A stretch of DNA of 7,019 bases. Source: an uncultured Christensenella sp. (GTDB taxonomy: Bacteria; Bacillota; Clostridia; Christensenellales; Borkfalkiaceae). Below the pieces are notes generated by a model. That model had not been told where the DNA came from and did no database searches. It was given only the letters and a program-made list of their open reading frames with translations. Positions 1-5,703 of this stretch are shown here, in pieces. Where the stretch lies: positions 1 to 7,019 of the forward strand of contig CAJMEI010000058.1 of the NCBI GenBank assembly GCA_905212395.1. The letters run 5' to 3'. The number at the start of each line of letters is the position of its first letter. Positions within the stretch are counted from its first letter, which is position 1. The translations under genes and the position numbers were made by a program.

Positions 1-1
1 T

Positions 2-139
2 ATTATTTATAATAAAAGACTCGATAATATTCCAAAGATATTAGAAACTCCATATATAGATAAAACTTATCCACCATATAAATATGAAATAGAAAGTATT
101 AGAAATAAAAAATTTATTGATTTTAACAAAAAAATTTAG
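2..139 (+). CDS. nfo: Endonuclease IV (deoxyribonuclease IV), C-terminal end only
   Basis: An open frame runs from the window edge to a TAG at 137-139, giving 45 codons with no start inside the window. The translation contains NIPKILETPYID followed by PPYKYEIESIR. This matches the usual C-terminal tail of bacterial endonuclease IV, where an 'iPkiLETP' motif is followed by a charged helix ending the TIM barrel. That enzyme is a zinc-dependent AP endonuclease acting in base excision repair. The metal-binding residues lie upstream, outside the window, so they cannot be checked. The last residues (KKFIDFNKKI) are a lysine-rich extension. The gltX promoter overlaps this end. The identification rests on one short motif, so the family call is probable, not certain. 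Confidence 0.68.
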   Translation: MIYNKRLDNIPKILETPYIDKTYPPYKYEIESIRNKKFIDFNKKI

Positions 140-145
140 TATAAT
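117..145 (+). promoter_or_regulatory. sigma70-type promoter for gltX
   Basis: TTGATT at 117-122 and TATAAT at 140-145 are separated by exactly 17 bp. Transcription would start near 152 and give a 5' leader of about 23 nt, with AAGGAG at 162-167 placed 7 nt before the gltX ATG. The promoter lies within the last codons of the upstream gene. Inferred from consensus match only. Confidence 0.7.
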
Positions 146-174
146 TAAAAGGTTAAAAATTAAGGAGTACCGAT

Positions 175-1611
175 ATGAAGAGAGTAAGAACCAGATTTGC
201 TCCGTCGCCGACGGGATTTATGCATTTAGGGGGATTGCGTACGGCGTTGTACGCGTATTTATTTGCGAAATCGCACGACGGGGATTTCGTTTTGAGAATA
301 GAAGACACCGATAGAGAGCGTTACGTTGACGGCGCGGTGGAAGTTATATATTCTTCGCTTAAAGAATCGGGAATGGACTACGACGAAGGTCCTGATAAAG
401 GCGGAAATTACGGTCCTTACGTTCAAAGCGAAAGAATGGAAATTTACCATAAATACGCAAAAGAACTGATAGATTTAGGCGGGGCTTATTACTGTTTTTG
501 CACAAAAGAAAGGTTAGAAAGTTTAACCGACGAAAACGGAAACAGGAAATACGATAAACACTGTTTAAAATTATCCAAAGAAGAAGTAGAAAAAAATTTA
601 AAAGAAGGCAAACCTTACGTTATAAGGCAAAATATTCCTACGGAAGGCACGAGTACTTACGAAGATTTAATTTACGGCACTATTTCCGTTGATAATTGTG
701 AAATGGAAGACAATATTTTAATCAAATCGGACGGAATGCCGACGTACAATTTCGCAAACGTGGTGGACGACCATTTAATGGAAATTTCGCACGTTATGCG
801 CGGAACGGAATATTTGTCAAGCACGCCAAAGTATAATTTAATGTACGACGCGTTCGGTTGGGAAAGACCCGTTTACATTCATCTTCCTACCATTATGAAA
901 GACGCGACCAGAAAGCTTTCCAAACGTTACGGGGACGCAAACTTCGACGATTTTGTAAATAAAGGATATTTGCCCGAAGCTATTATAAATTACGTTGCTT
1001 TGCTTGGTTGGGCGCCCAAAGAAAACGTTGAAAAAATGAGTATGCAAGATATGATAAGGCTTTTCTCTATCGACGGAATAAGTAAATCGCCGTCAATTTT
1101 CGACGAAGTAAAACTTGCGTGGCTTAACGGAGAATATATAAAGGCGATGTCCGACGAAGATTACTTTGCTTATGGCGAAAAGTTTTTACAAAAAAGCTCG
1201 GTATACGGGAAATACGATTCTCATTTATTGCTATCTATTTTAAAAACTAGAATAGAAACTTTTGGTGAAATTCCGCAAAAACTAGAGTTTTTAAACGAGT
1301 TTGGAAAATACGACGTTAATTTATTTTGCCATAAAAAAATGAAAACGGACAAAGAGATAGCAAAAGTTGTTTTACCGTTAGTAAAAGAACTTTTAGAAAA
1401 TACCGAATTTACGCACGATAGCCTGCACGATGCGTTTATGAATTTAGCGCAAAGCAAAGGCTATAAAAACGGACAAGTAATGTATCCCGCAAGAGTTGCG
1501 TTGACTGGGGTTGAATCTACGCCCGGCGGAGCTATCGAAATGGCTTTAATTCTCGGAAAAGACGAAGCTTTAAGAAGAATAAACTACTCTATAAGTTTGT
1601 TAAACGAGTAA
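175..1611 (+). CDS. gltX: Glutamyl-tRNA synthetase (GluRS)
   Basis: Charges tRNA(Glu) with glutamate using ATP in the cytoplasm; in many Bacillota the enzyme also misacylates tRNA(Gln) for the GatCAB amidotransferase. The 478-residue length is normal for bacterial GluRS. The class I HIGH signature appears as HLGG at residues 17-20 in the context PSPTGFMHLGGLRTAL. RIEDTD follows at about 42-47, and the KMSKS-type loop is KLSKR at 247-251. The C-terminal third is the helical anticodon-binding part. A CxC pair (C107, C109) and C130 sit where some bacterial GluRS bind zinc, but no histidine stands two residues after C130, so the site may be incomplete. The ATG at 175 follows AAGGAG with good spacing. 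A hydrolase gene follows after one base, probably on the same transcript. Confidence 0.97.
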   Translation: MKRVRTRFAPSPTGFMHLGGLRTALYAYLFAKSHDGDFVLRIEDTDRERYVDGAVEVIYSSLKESGMDYDEGPDKGGNYGPYVQSERMEIYHKYAKELIDLGGAYYCFCTKERLESLTDENGNRKYDKHCLKLSKEEVEKNLKEGKPYVIRQNIPTEGTSTYEDLIYGTISVDNCEMEDNILIKSDGMPTYNFANVVDDHLMEISHVMRGTEYLSSTPKYNLMYDAFGWERPVYIHLPTIMKDATRKLSKRYGDANFDDFVNKGYLPEAIINYVALLGWAPKENVEKMSMQDMIRLFSIDGISKSPSIFDEVKLAWLNGEYIKAMSDEDYFAYGEKFLQKSSVYGKYDSHLLLSILKTRIETFGEIPQKLEFLNEFGKYDVNLFCHKKMKTDKEIAKVVLPLVKELLENTEFTHDSLHDAFMNLAQSKGYKNGQVMYPARVALTGVESTPGGAIEMALILGKDEALRRINYSISLLNE

Positions 1612-1612
1612 A

Positions 1613-2548
1613 ATGATTTACGTTACGCTAATATTTATCATTATCGTTTTGGCTTGGGTTGTATGTTTTTTTATGGGGTTCGTAGCAAAAGAACATAAAA
1701 ATTTTTTTCCGAAACGCTTAGAGCGAAGCGAAGAAACGTTTAAAGATTTAACCGTAAACGATTTTGATTTATTGCAAAAAGAAGACGTAGAGTTTGCGAA
1801 ATATAAAGGCGCGTTTTACTATAAAGAAAAAAGCGATAAAATAATATTTTTATTGCACGGATACGGCGCGGGGCATCAGGCGTATATGGCAGAAATTAAC
1901 AATTTTTGCAGTAACGGGTATACCGTGTTTAGTTTCGATTATAGCGGATGTCAGTTGTCGGGCGGTCAAACTCATACGTTTTACACTGCGGTAAAAGACG
2001 CCGAAAAAGCTTACGATTATTTAAAAAATAATTATAATTTTAAGCGTTTATTTTTATTTGGACACAGTTGGGGCGGATACGTAGCTTTAATTCTTGCAAG
2101 CAAAATAAAATGCGATAAAGTCGTTGCGCTATGTCCGTTAGACAGCGCGAACGCGTTTTTTTCAAGGATAAATAATTCTAAAAAATTAAATAAAATTTTG
2201 CCTATTTTTAGAAAAACGTATTTATGGTTTAATTTCGGGGGCGAAGCTAATATTTCTTCTTATAAAGTAGCGGAAAAGCTAAATATTCCTACTTTGATAA
2301 TTTTTGGAGAAAAAGATTCGTTCGTTACGGCTAGACAATTTAAAAACCCTAATATAAAAACTACCGTTTATAAAAATAAGGCTCATAACCCTTATAATAC
2401 GGAAACAGCCGAAAAATATTTAAACGATTGTTTAGTTGAATTGAACAAAGCCGAAGATAAAAAGGAATTTTTAAAAACCGTAGATTATAAAAAAATTACC
2501 GAAGAAGACGATTTGGTAATGACCGATATTTTTAATTTTTTAAAGTAA
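1613..2548 (+). CDS. Membrane-anchored alpha/beta hydrolase (serine esterase/lipase-like)
   Basis: 311 residues. Residues 2-22 form one hydrophobic segment (IYVTLIFIIIVLAWVVCFFM) without an obvious cleavage site, so the catalytic domain is probably tethered to the membrane. Fold landmarks occur in order: HGYGAGH at 82-88 (oxyanion-hole strand), the nucleophile elbow GHSWGG at 150-155 (Ser152), GEKDSF around Asp235, and KAHNPY with His258. Together these make a complete Ser-Asp-His triad. Families of this build in Bacillota (BAAT/FrsA-like or 'alpha/beta hydrolase, extracytoplasmic') act on esters or acyl groups; the substrate cannot be told from sequence. The ATG starts one base after the gltX stop and has no clear Shine-Dalgarno site, so translation is probably coupled to gltX. 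Confidence 0.85.
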   Translation: MIYVTLIFIIIVLAWVVCFFMGFVAKEHKNFFPKRLERSEETFKDLTVNDFDLLQKEDVEFAKYKGAFYYKEKSDKIIFLLHGYGAGHQAYMAEINNFCSNGYTVFSFDYSGCQLSGGQTHTFYTAVKDAEKAYDYLKNNYNFKRLFLFGHSWGGYVALILASKIKCDKVVALCPLDSANAFFSRINNSKKLNKILPIFRKTYLWFNFGGEANISSYKVAEKLNIPTLIIFGEKDSFVTARQFKNPNIKTTVYKNKAHNPYNTETAEKYLNDCLVELNKAEDKKEFLKTVDYKKITEEDDLVMTDIFNFLK

Positions 2549-2610
2549 TTTTAATAAATTTTAGTTTTACGGCGATAAAAGCGTCGAATAACGTTATATC
2601 AAATTATTTA

Positions 2611-2643
2611 TTAACGCCCGTTGATACACGCAACGGGCGTTAA
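2611..2643. terminator. 13-bp perfect stem-loop, probable transcription end after the hydrolase gene
   Basis: TTAACGCCCGTTG (2611-2623) pairs fully with CAACGGGCGTTAA (2631-2643) around a 7-nt loop. It lies 63 bp after the hydrolase stop and is GC-rich against an AT-rich background. Neither side has a proper U-run, so it is not a textbook intrinsic terminator. It may protect the mRNA 3' end, or work with the A/T-rich sequence beyond. Confidence 0.5.
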
Positions 2644-2844
2644 ATTATGCAAAAATACTAAATAAAAAAATTTACGCAAAAACTTTATGCTAAAAAAAAT
2701 AAAAGACGCCTTTTTTGTTTTTAAATAAACGGGTTTCCCGTTTGGTTTATCTCAAAATTGCAATTTGTGGCAATTTTCTTTACCTGCTTCGATTTTACCC
2801 CGTTTTGTGGCACTTTTTATATTTGTCTAAATAAATCGAAAAAA
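2644..2844. other. AT-rich intergenic stretch with small repeats, no gene seen
   Basis: I find no convincing coding frame or RNA gene here. It holds a 7-bp inverted repeat with 3-nt loop (AAACGGG 2727-2733 / CCCGTTT 2737-2743), a 12-bp palindrome AAATTGCAATTT (2755-2766), and a 9-bp direct repeat TTTGTGGCA at 2764-2772 and 2804-2812, exactly 40 bp apart. The base style changes around here from flank-like to island-like, so the left edge of the accessory segment is probably in this stretch. Confidence 0.4.
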
Positions 2845-2858
2845 CACAAAATCTTGTG
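2845..2858. promoter_or_regulatory. Candidate operator, CACAA-N4-TTGTG dyad
   Basis: Perfect 5-bp inverted repeat (2845-2849 and 2854-2858) ending 9 bp upstream of the -35 box of the XRE gene. Position and symmetry suit a dimeric XRE repressor or an activator site. No binding data; inferred. Confidence 0.35.
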
Positions 2859-2867
2859 AAAAAACTG

Positions 2868-2896
2868 TTGACAAACAAAATTTTAAATGTTATATT
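2868..2896 (+). promoter_or_regulatory. Strong sigma70-type promoter for the XRE-ImmA pair
   Basis: TTGACA (2868-2873), 17-bp spacer, TATATT (2891-2896), with a TGT extended -10 at 2888-2890. Start would be near 2903, about 59 nt before the ATG. The core shares AAATGTTATA with the minus-strand promoter at 4119-4147. Confidence 0.8.
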
Positions 2897-2961
2897 GTTA
2901 GCAGACAAGCGAACAATTTAATATTTTGTTGTAATTTTAGCGTAATTTTAAGGAGAGAATT

Positions 2962-3336
2962 ATGGAAAGAACATTTGGCACATTTGTGAAAGAGAAAAGA
3001 TTGGTAAAAGGTATAAATTTAAGGAAACTCGCTGAATTACTTGAACTCGCACCCGCTTATATAAGCGATATTGAAAATGGTAATAGAAATTCACCTTCGC
3101 CCGATAAAATGGAAAAGCTTGTTGAAGTTCTTGGGCTCAATGAAGATGAAAAAAACGAAATGTATGATTTGGCAGCTAAAGATAGGGATAATACTGTCGC
3201 TCCTGATATATCAGAGTATGTAAAGTCTAATGATGCAGTTAGAGTTGCTTTAAGAAAAGCAAGAAACTTAAATCTCGGTGAACAAGAATGGCTGAAAATC
3301 ATTGAAAAAATGGAAAACGGAGACGATACTAAATAA
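2962..3336 (+). CDS. XRE-family helix-turn-helix transcriptional regulator
   Basis: 124 residues. The N-terminal half is a Cro/C1-type HTH domain: FGTFVKEKRL at 5-14, then LRKLAELLELAPAYISDIENG at about 20-40. The recognition helix region APAYISDIENGNR carries the family's usual 'YIS.IE.G' signature. The C-terminal half (about 60-120) is helical and charged, and could mediate dimerisation or contact with the protease encoded next. AAGGAG at 2950-2955 lies 6 nt before the ATG. It overlaps the following ImmA-type gene by one base, the arrangement of ImmR/ImmA in ICEBs1 and of many phage and island repressors whose partner cleaves them after damage or other signals. Probably represses its own promoter; whether it also controls the genes from 4203 or the minus-strand RNA is open. 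Confidence 0.9.
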   Translation: MERTFGTFVKEKRLVKGINLRKLAELLELAPAYISDIENGNRNSPSPDKMEKLVEVLGLNEDEKNEMYDLAAKDRDNTVAPDISEYVKSNDAVRVALRKARNLNLGEQEWLKIIEKMENGDDTK

Positions 3337-4016
3337 TGATTTTTAGCAGAGAAGAACTCGAACTAATGGCTGACAACGTAAATAAAGAATATTTCCCTGA
3401 AAGGTTAGAAAAACCTATTATGCTAGACCCCTATGATTTGCTTGATAAACTAGGGTGTTCTTATAATTGGAAATATATTTCGCCAGATAAACGTATTTTA
3501 GGTATGACTTTTTTTGGTGATGACGTCTGGTATATTTGGCCTACAGGCAAATATAAAGAAGGGGATATGTGTTCTAAAGAGTTCTTTCCCAAAAAAACTA
3601 TTCTTATAAATCAGACCGTATTAGATGGGCAAAAGAATAGATATGAAGAAAATTTTATCGTAGCCCACGAAGCAGGTCATTGGATTAAAGATAAAGATTT
3701 TTTTGAAAGCAACCCCGATACAGTTTCACATATTTGCAAGAAAAACGATATGGAAAAAACTTATTGGTATCAAGGGATGACGGAATTAGAGATTGTAGAA
3801 CGCCAAACAAACTATTTGGGTGCTGCGATTTTAATGCCAAGAGATATTATAAAGGCAGAATTTTTTAGATTGTTAAGATATAAAAATATTCCACAATCGC
3901 CATTACTATTACAAAAATTTATGTATGGGGCAATTCAAAAATTGTCTAAAACTTTCAATGTAAATTTTAACCCCGTTAAGTATAGATTAATGGATATAGG
4001 GGTTTTAGAAAGATAA
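3336..4016 (+). CDS. ImmA/IrrE-family zinc metallopeptidase
   Basis: 226 residues. The zinc site is HEAGH at 111-115 (in IVAHEAGHWI), with the likely third ligand Glu155 in ERQTNYLGAAILMP (155-168), the standard second signature of the ImmA/IrrE (COG2856, formerly DUF955) family. The N-terminal part resembles the family's 'DP.DLL..LG' helix (31-40) leading into the beta region. The C-terminal extension may bind the partner. Known members (ImmA of ICEBs1, IrrE/PprI of Deinococcus) cleave XRE-type repressors. The ATG overlaps the stop of the XRE gene (TAATG) and only a distant GGAG (about 3319-3322) precedes it, so translation is probably coupled. Cleavage of the adjacent repressor is inferred from family and position. 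Confidence 0.9.
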   Translation: MIFSREELELMADNVNKEYFPERLEKPIMLDPYDLLDKLGCSYNWKYISPDKRILGMTFFGDDVWYIWPTGKYKEGDMCSKEFFPKKTILINQTVLDGQKNRYEENFIVAHEAGHWIKDKDFFESNPDTVSHICKKNDMEKTYWYQGMTELEIVERQTNYLGAAILMPRDIIKAEFFRLLRYKNIPQSPLLLQKFMYGAIQKLSKTFNVNFNPVKYRLMDIGVLER

Positions 4017-4040
4017 TTTTTAACTGAAATATACACAAAG

Positions 4041-4081
4041 AAAAAAGCACTTAATCGTTGCGGCAACAACAATTAAGTGCT
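4041..4081 (-). terminator. Intrinsic terminator of the minus-strand small RNA
   Basis: AGCACTTAAT / ATTAAGTGCT stem (4081-4072 with 4055-4046) followed on the minus strand by a run of T including 4046-4041, then CTTT. On the plus strand the hairpin lacks a U-run, so termination of the ImmA transcript here would be weak. The orientation clearly favours the minus strand. Confidence 0.8.
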
Positions 4082-4112
4082 GGTGAAATGTATTGCTACA
4101 TCTCAGATTTGT
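4041..4112 (-). ncRNA. Putative small structured RNA, about 72 nt, unnamed
   Basis: On the minus strand a near-consensus promoter (4119-4147) is followed after 7 nt by a predicted start near 4112, and ends in a U-tailed hairpin at 4041. The only ATG in the transcript is followed at once by TAG, so it does not code for protein. Two hairpins fill almost the whole RNA. Hairpin 1 (4105-4084) has a 9-bp stem with one G-U pair, UGAGAUGUA / UACAUUUCA, closed by a GCAA (GNRA) tetraloop. Hairpin 2 (4081-4046) is a 10-bp stem AGCACUUAAU / AUUAAGUGCU, whose 16-nt loop can form a further GUUG/CAAC pairing around CCG. The 3' end lies 25 bp from the stop of the convergent ImmA gene. I do not recognise it as a named RNA family. 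Function unknown; regulation of the XRE-ImmA or DUF4417 transcripts is only a guess. Confidence 0.66.
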
Positions 4113-4118
4113 AAAAGT

Positions 4119-4147
4119 AGTATAACATTTCCTAAAATTTGTGTCAA
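4119..4147 (-). promoter_or_regulatory. Near-consensus sigma70 promoter for the small RNA
   Basis: Read on the minus strand: TTGACA (4147-4142), 17-bp spacer, TATACT (4124-4119), with a TG extended -10 one base upstream of the hexamer. This is one of the two strongest promoter matches in the window, and no minus-strand protein gene lies downstream to account for it. Confidence 0.8.
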
Positions 4148-4154
4148 GTATATT

Positions 4155-4184
4155 TTGACGCCAACCAAAGGTTGAGATTAATAT
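4155..4184 (+). promoter_or_regulatory. Promoter for the DUF4417/toxin array, with a dyad in the spacer
   Basis: TTGACG (4155-4160) and TAATAT (4179-4184) are 18 bp apart. A perfect dyad CAACC-AAA-GGTTG (4162-4174) fills the spacer and could be an operator. The -35 box faces the small-RNA -35 box across 7 bp, giving a GTCAA/TTGAC symmetry. Start near 4191 would coincide with the Shine-Dalgarno CGGAGGTG (4191-4198), an unusually short leader, so the true start may differ. Confidence 0.5.
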
Positions 4185-4202
4185 TTTTTACGGAGGTGTT
4201 AT

Positions 4203-4871
4203 ATGAACACTCTTTTAACTCTGCCCAAATTGGCGGAAAAAGACGTTTTTAACTCGTTTTTAGTTAGAAACGCAGCGTATGACGGGAAAGAAGAAATACC
4301 CCGAATTACGACTAGTAACTTGATACCTGAAAAGGTGATAACCTTTTCAAAAGCCAGAGGCAAACAAGAATTTGACTCGTGGATACATTTTTATGAGCAC
4401 GATAGTGTTTTTGAATGTTTTTGGAGTAACCCACAAAAATATTTGCCTATTATAAAGCAATATAAGGGAATTATATCTCCCGATTATAGTTTATACTATG
4501 ATATGCCTTTAAGTATGCAAATATGGAATACATATCGTGGTAAAGCTTTAGCCCATTGGCTACAAGAAAATGGTGTAGAAGTAATACCCAACGTTCGTTG
4601 GGGAGATGAACGCACTTTTGAACTTGCGTGTTATGGGGTGGAGAGTGGTAAGACCATAGCAGTTGGAACACACGGTTGTATAAAAACTGTTGAAGGAAGA
4701 AATATGTTTATTACAGGGTTTGACTATGTGATAAACAAATTAAAGCCTAAAACAGTAATCGTCTATGGACGTATGCCAGATAAGATATTTTGTTTGGCGA
4801 AAATGCAGGGTATTTGCCTATTGCCGTTTGAAAGCGAATTTAGTTTATCTCACCCAAAGGAGGTAAACTAA
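4203..4871 (+). CDS. DUF4417-family protein, intact
   Basis: 222 residues with no signal peptide or membrane segment. The family-like core runs from about residue 40 to 215: WIHFYEHDSVFECFW (60-74), NPQKYLPIIKQYKGIISPDYSLY (76-98), MPLSMQIWNTYR (101-112), a strongly conserved VIPNVRWGDERTFE (127-140), GTHGCIK (155-161), then LKPKTVIVYG (180-189). I recognise this as DUF4417, a family of unknown biochemical role found mostly in Bacillota and their phages and mobile elements. CGGAGGTG at 4191-4198 gives a strong start. It is the first gene of the array: its stop is one base before the next gene's ATG, whose Shine-Dalgarno lies inside this gene's end. Residues 46-161 are repeated almost exactly at 5710-6057. 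A constant or carrier role for the adjacent toxins is inferred. Confidence 0.82.
   Translation: MNTLLTLPKLAEKDVFNSFLVRNAAYDGKEEIPRITTSNLIPEKVITFSKARGKQEFDSWIHFYEHDSVFECFWSNPQKYLPIIKQYKGIISPDYSLYYDMPLSMQIWNTYRGKALAHWLQENGVEVIPNVRWGDERTFELACYGVESGKTIAVGTHGCIKTVEGRNMFITGFDYVINKLKPKTVIVYGRMPDKIFCLAKMQGICLLPFESEFSLSHPKEVN
4338..4685 (+). repeat. 348-bp direct repeat, copy A (inside DUF4417 gene)
   Basis: Matches 5710-6057 with no gaps and five mismatches. Three are G in this copy against A in the other (4359, 4397, 4426), and two are at the 3' edge (4676, 4682). The first 338 bp therefore carry only three differences. Offset is 1372 bp. Confidence 0.97.
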
Positions 4872-4872
4872 T

Positions 4873-5376
4873 ATGGGCGCAGGCTATAAAGGTGGTTTCG
4901 GTCATACAAACGGTGAAAAAACTCATCAAAAGAATTTAGAAGCGACAAAAAAACTTTCTTCTAGCTTAATAGATAAAAATATTGTTTCTGAAATGGAAAA
5001 AAATAAAATTAAATTCACTAAAAAAGATTTGGTTTTTACTACAAAAGATAAAACGGGACAGCTTATCTTTTTAGAAAAAGGGAACAGTAGTGCTGGGTTA
5101 AAGCACATAGAACAACGACATACTAAAGATTTCGTGGAAAAACATAAAATACAAGCGTCGCAAGTATCAAAGCACATTCATTCCGTTTTTACACAAGGAG
5201 ATTTGGAATATTCTAGGACAACTGTAAAGAAAGGAAAAGAAGGCTTTGAACGTTTGTATAAATATAAAGGGAAATATTATTTGTTGTCAGGTGTTGGAAC
5301 AAATGGTTTTGTGGTTTCAGCATATCCTTTAGATGACAAAACTGCCAAACAACATATAAGGAGATATAAAAAATGA
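4873..5376 (+). CDS. Putative polymorphic-toxin protein, likely BECR-fold nuclease
   Basis: 167 residues, basic, no signal peptide. The N-terminus GAGYKGGFGHTNGEK (2-16) is a glycine-rich start like the 'G.GYSG.' leaders I know from small toxin-like proteins of Bacillota; about residues 20-60 are a lysine-rich linker. The C-terminal domain (about 62-155) carries GLKHIEQRH (75-83), with paired histidines and an arginine, and ends in GVGTNGFVVSAYP (140-152). That order (HI..RH early, G-T-N-G..V.AYP strand at the end) fits barnase/EndoU/colicin/RelE-like (BECR) toxin nucleases, which cut RNA; H78, R82, H83 and T143 are candidate catalytic residues. AAAGGAGG at 4856-4863 gives a strong start. The next gene overlaps its stop by 4 bp (ATGA), the usual layout for a cognate immunity gene. 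The nuclease call is inference from motif pattern, not a firm family match. Confidence 0.6.
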   Translation: MGAGYKGGFGHTNGEKTHQKNLEATKKLSSSLIDKNIVSEMEKNKIKFTKKDLVFTTKDKTGQLIFLEKGNSSAGLKHIEQRHTKDFVEKHKIQASQVSKHIHSVFTQGDLEYSRTTVKKGKEGFERLYKYKGKYYLLSGVGTNGFVVSAYPLDDKTAKQHIRRYKK

Positions 5377-5702
5377 GAGAAAAAATTAAATTAATGTTTG
5401 ATTATCTTCAGGGCGCAATTTGGACTAGCGATATAGAAACAGGCGAACCTCTTACAGGGATAGAGATTGTAGATAAAGATGATATTATAATTAAAATAAA
5501 TTATGAAATGGCTGACATGTATTCGTCATATTATGAATTTGATTCACATGATGAGGCTTGTTGGTTTAATAAAGAAAAGCAGATAGAGGACAAACCTAAA
5601 ATGCTTGAATTGTTATCTAAGCTTAAAGCACGTCTTAATGAAATCAATGATGGTTCTTTTGAAATTGAAGATTTAATTACTCCAGAATACGAAAAACTAT
5701 AA
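5373..5702 (+). CDS. Putative immunity protein for the upstream toxin
   Basis: 109 residues, strongly acidic, soluble, no membrane segment. It contains FDYLQGAIWTSDIETGEPLTG (9-29), a YSSYYEFDSHDEACWFN block (50-66) and a helical C-terminus LLSKLKARLNEINDGSFEIED. I do not recognise a named family with confidence. The immunity role is inferred from context: it overlaps the stop of the basic toxin-like gene by four bases, has its own AAGGAG (5358-5363) 9 nt before the ATG, is small and acidic, and is followed at once by another cassette. The charge contrast with its neighbour suits direct binding and blocking. Alternatively it may be an unrelated small cytosolic protein carried in the array. 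Confidence 0.6.
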   Translation: MREKIKLMFDYLQGAIWTSDIETGEPLTGIEIVDKDDIIIKINYEMADMYSSYYEFDSHDEACWFNKEKQIEDKPKMLELLSKLKARLNEINDGSFEIEDLITPEYEKL

Positions 5703-5703
5703 G

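Noticed and set aside
117..314. Alternative plus-strand frame overlapping the start of gltX
   Set aside because: No Shine-Dalgarno, low-complexity lysine-rich start, and it runs out of frame through the conserved HLGG region of gltX.
2549..2961. Riboswitch or structured leader ahead of the XRE gene
   Set aside because: Apart from the short hairpins and repeats listed, no conserved riboswitch layout or expression-platform terminator is visible after the predicted start near 2903.
4046..4081. Hairpin as an intrinsic terminator of the ImmA gene on the plus strand
   Set aside because: On the plus strand it is followed by GGTGAAATG with no U-run; the T-run lies on the minus side, so it belongs to the minus-strand RNA.
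4041..4112. Type I toxin peptide encoded in the small minus-strand RNA
   Set aside because: The only ATG in the transcript is followed immediately by TAG, and no hydrophobic peptide frame is present.
4471..4671. Minus-strand open frame inside the DUF4417 gene, repeated at 5843-6043
   Set aside because: It is identical in both places only because the underlying DNA is duplicated; it has no ribosome site or family likeness and lies opposite a strongly conserved coding frame.
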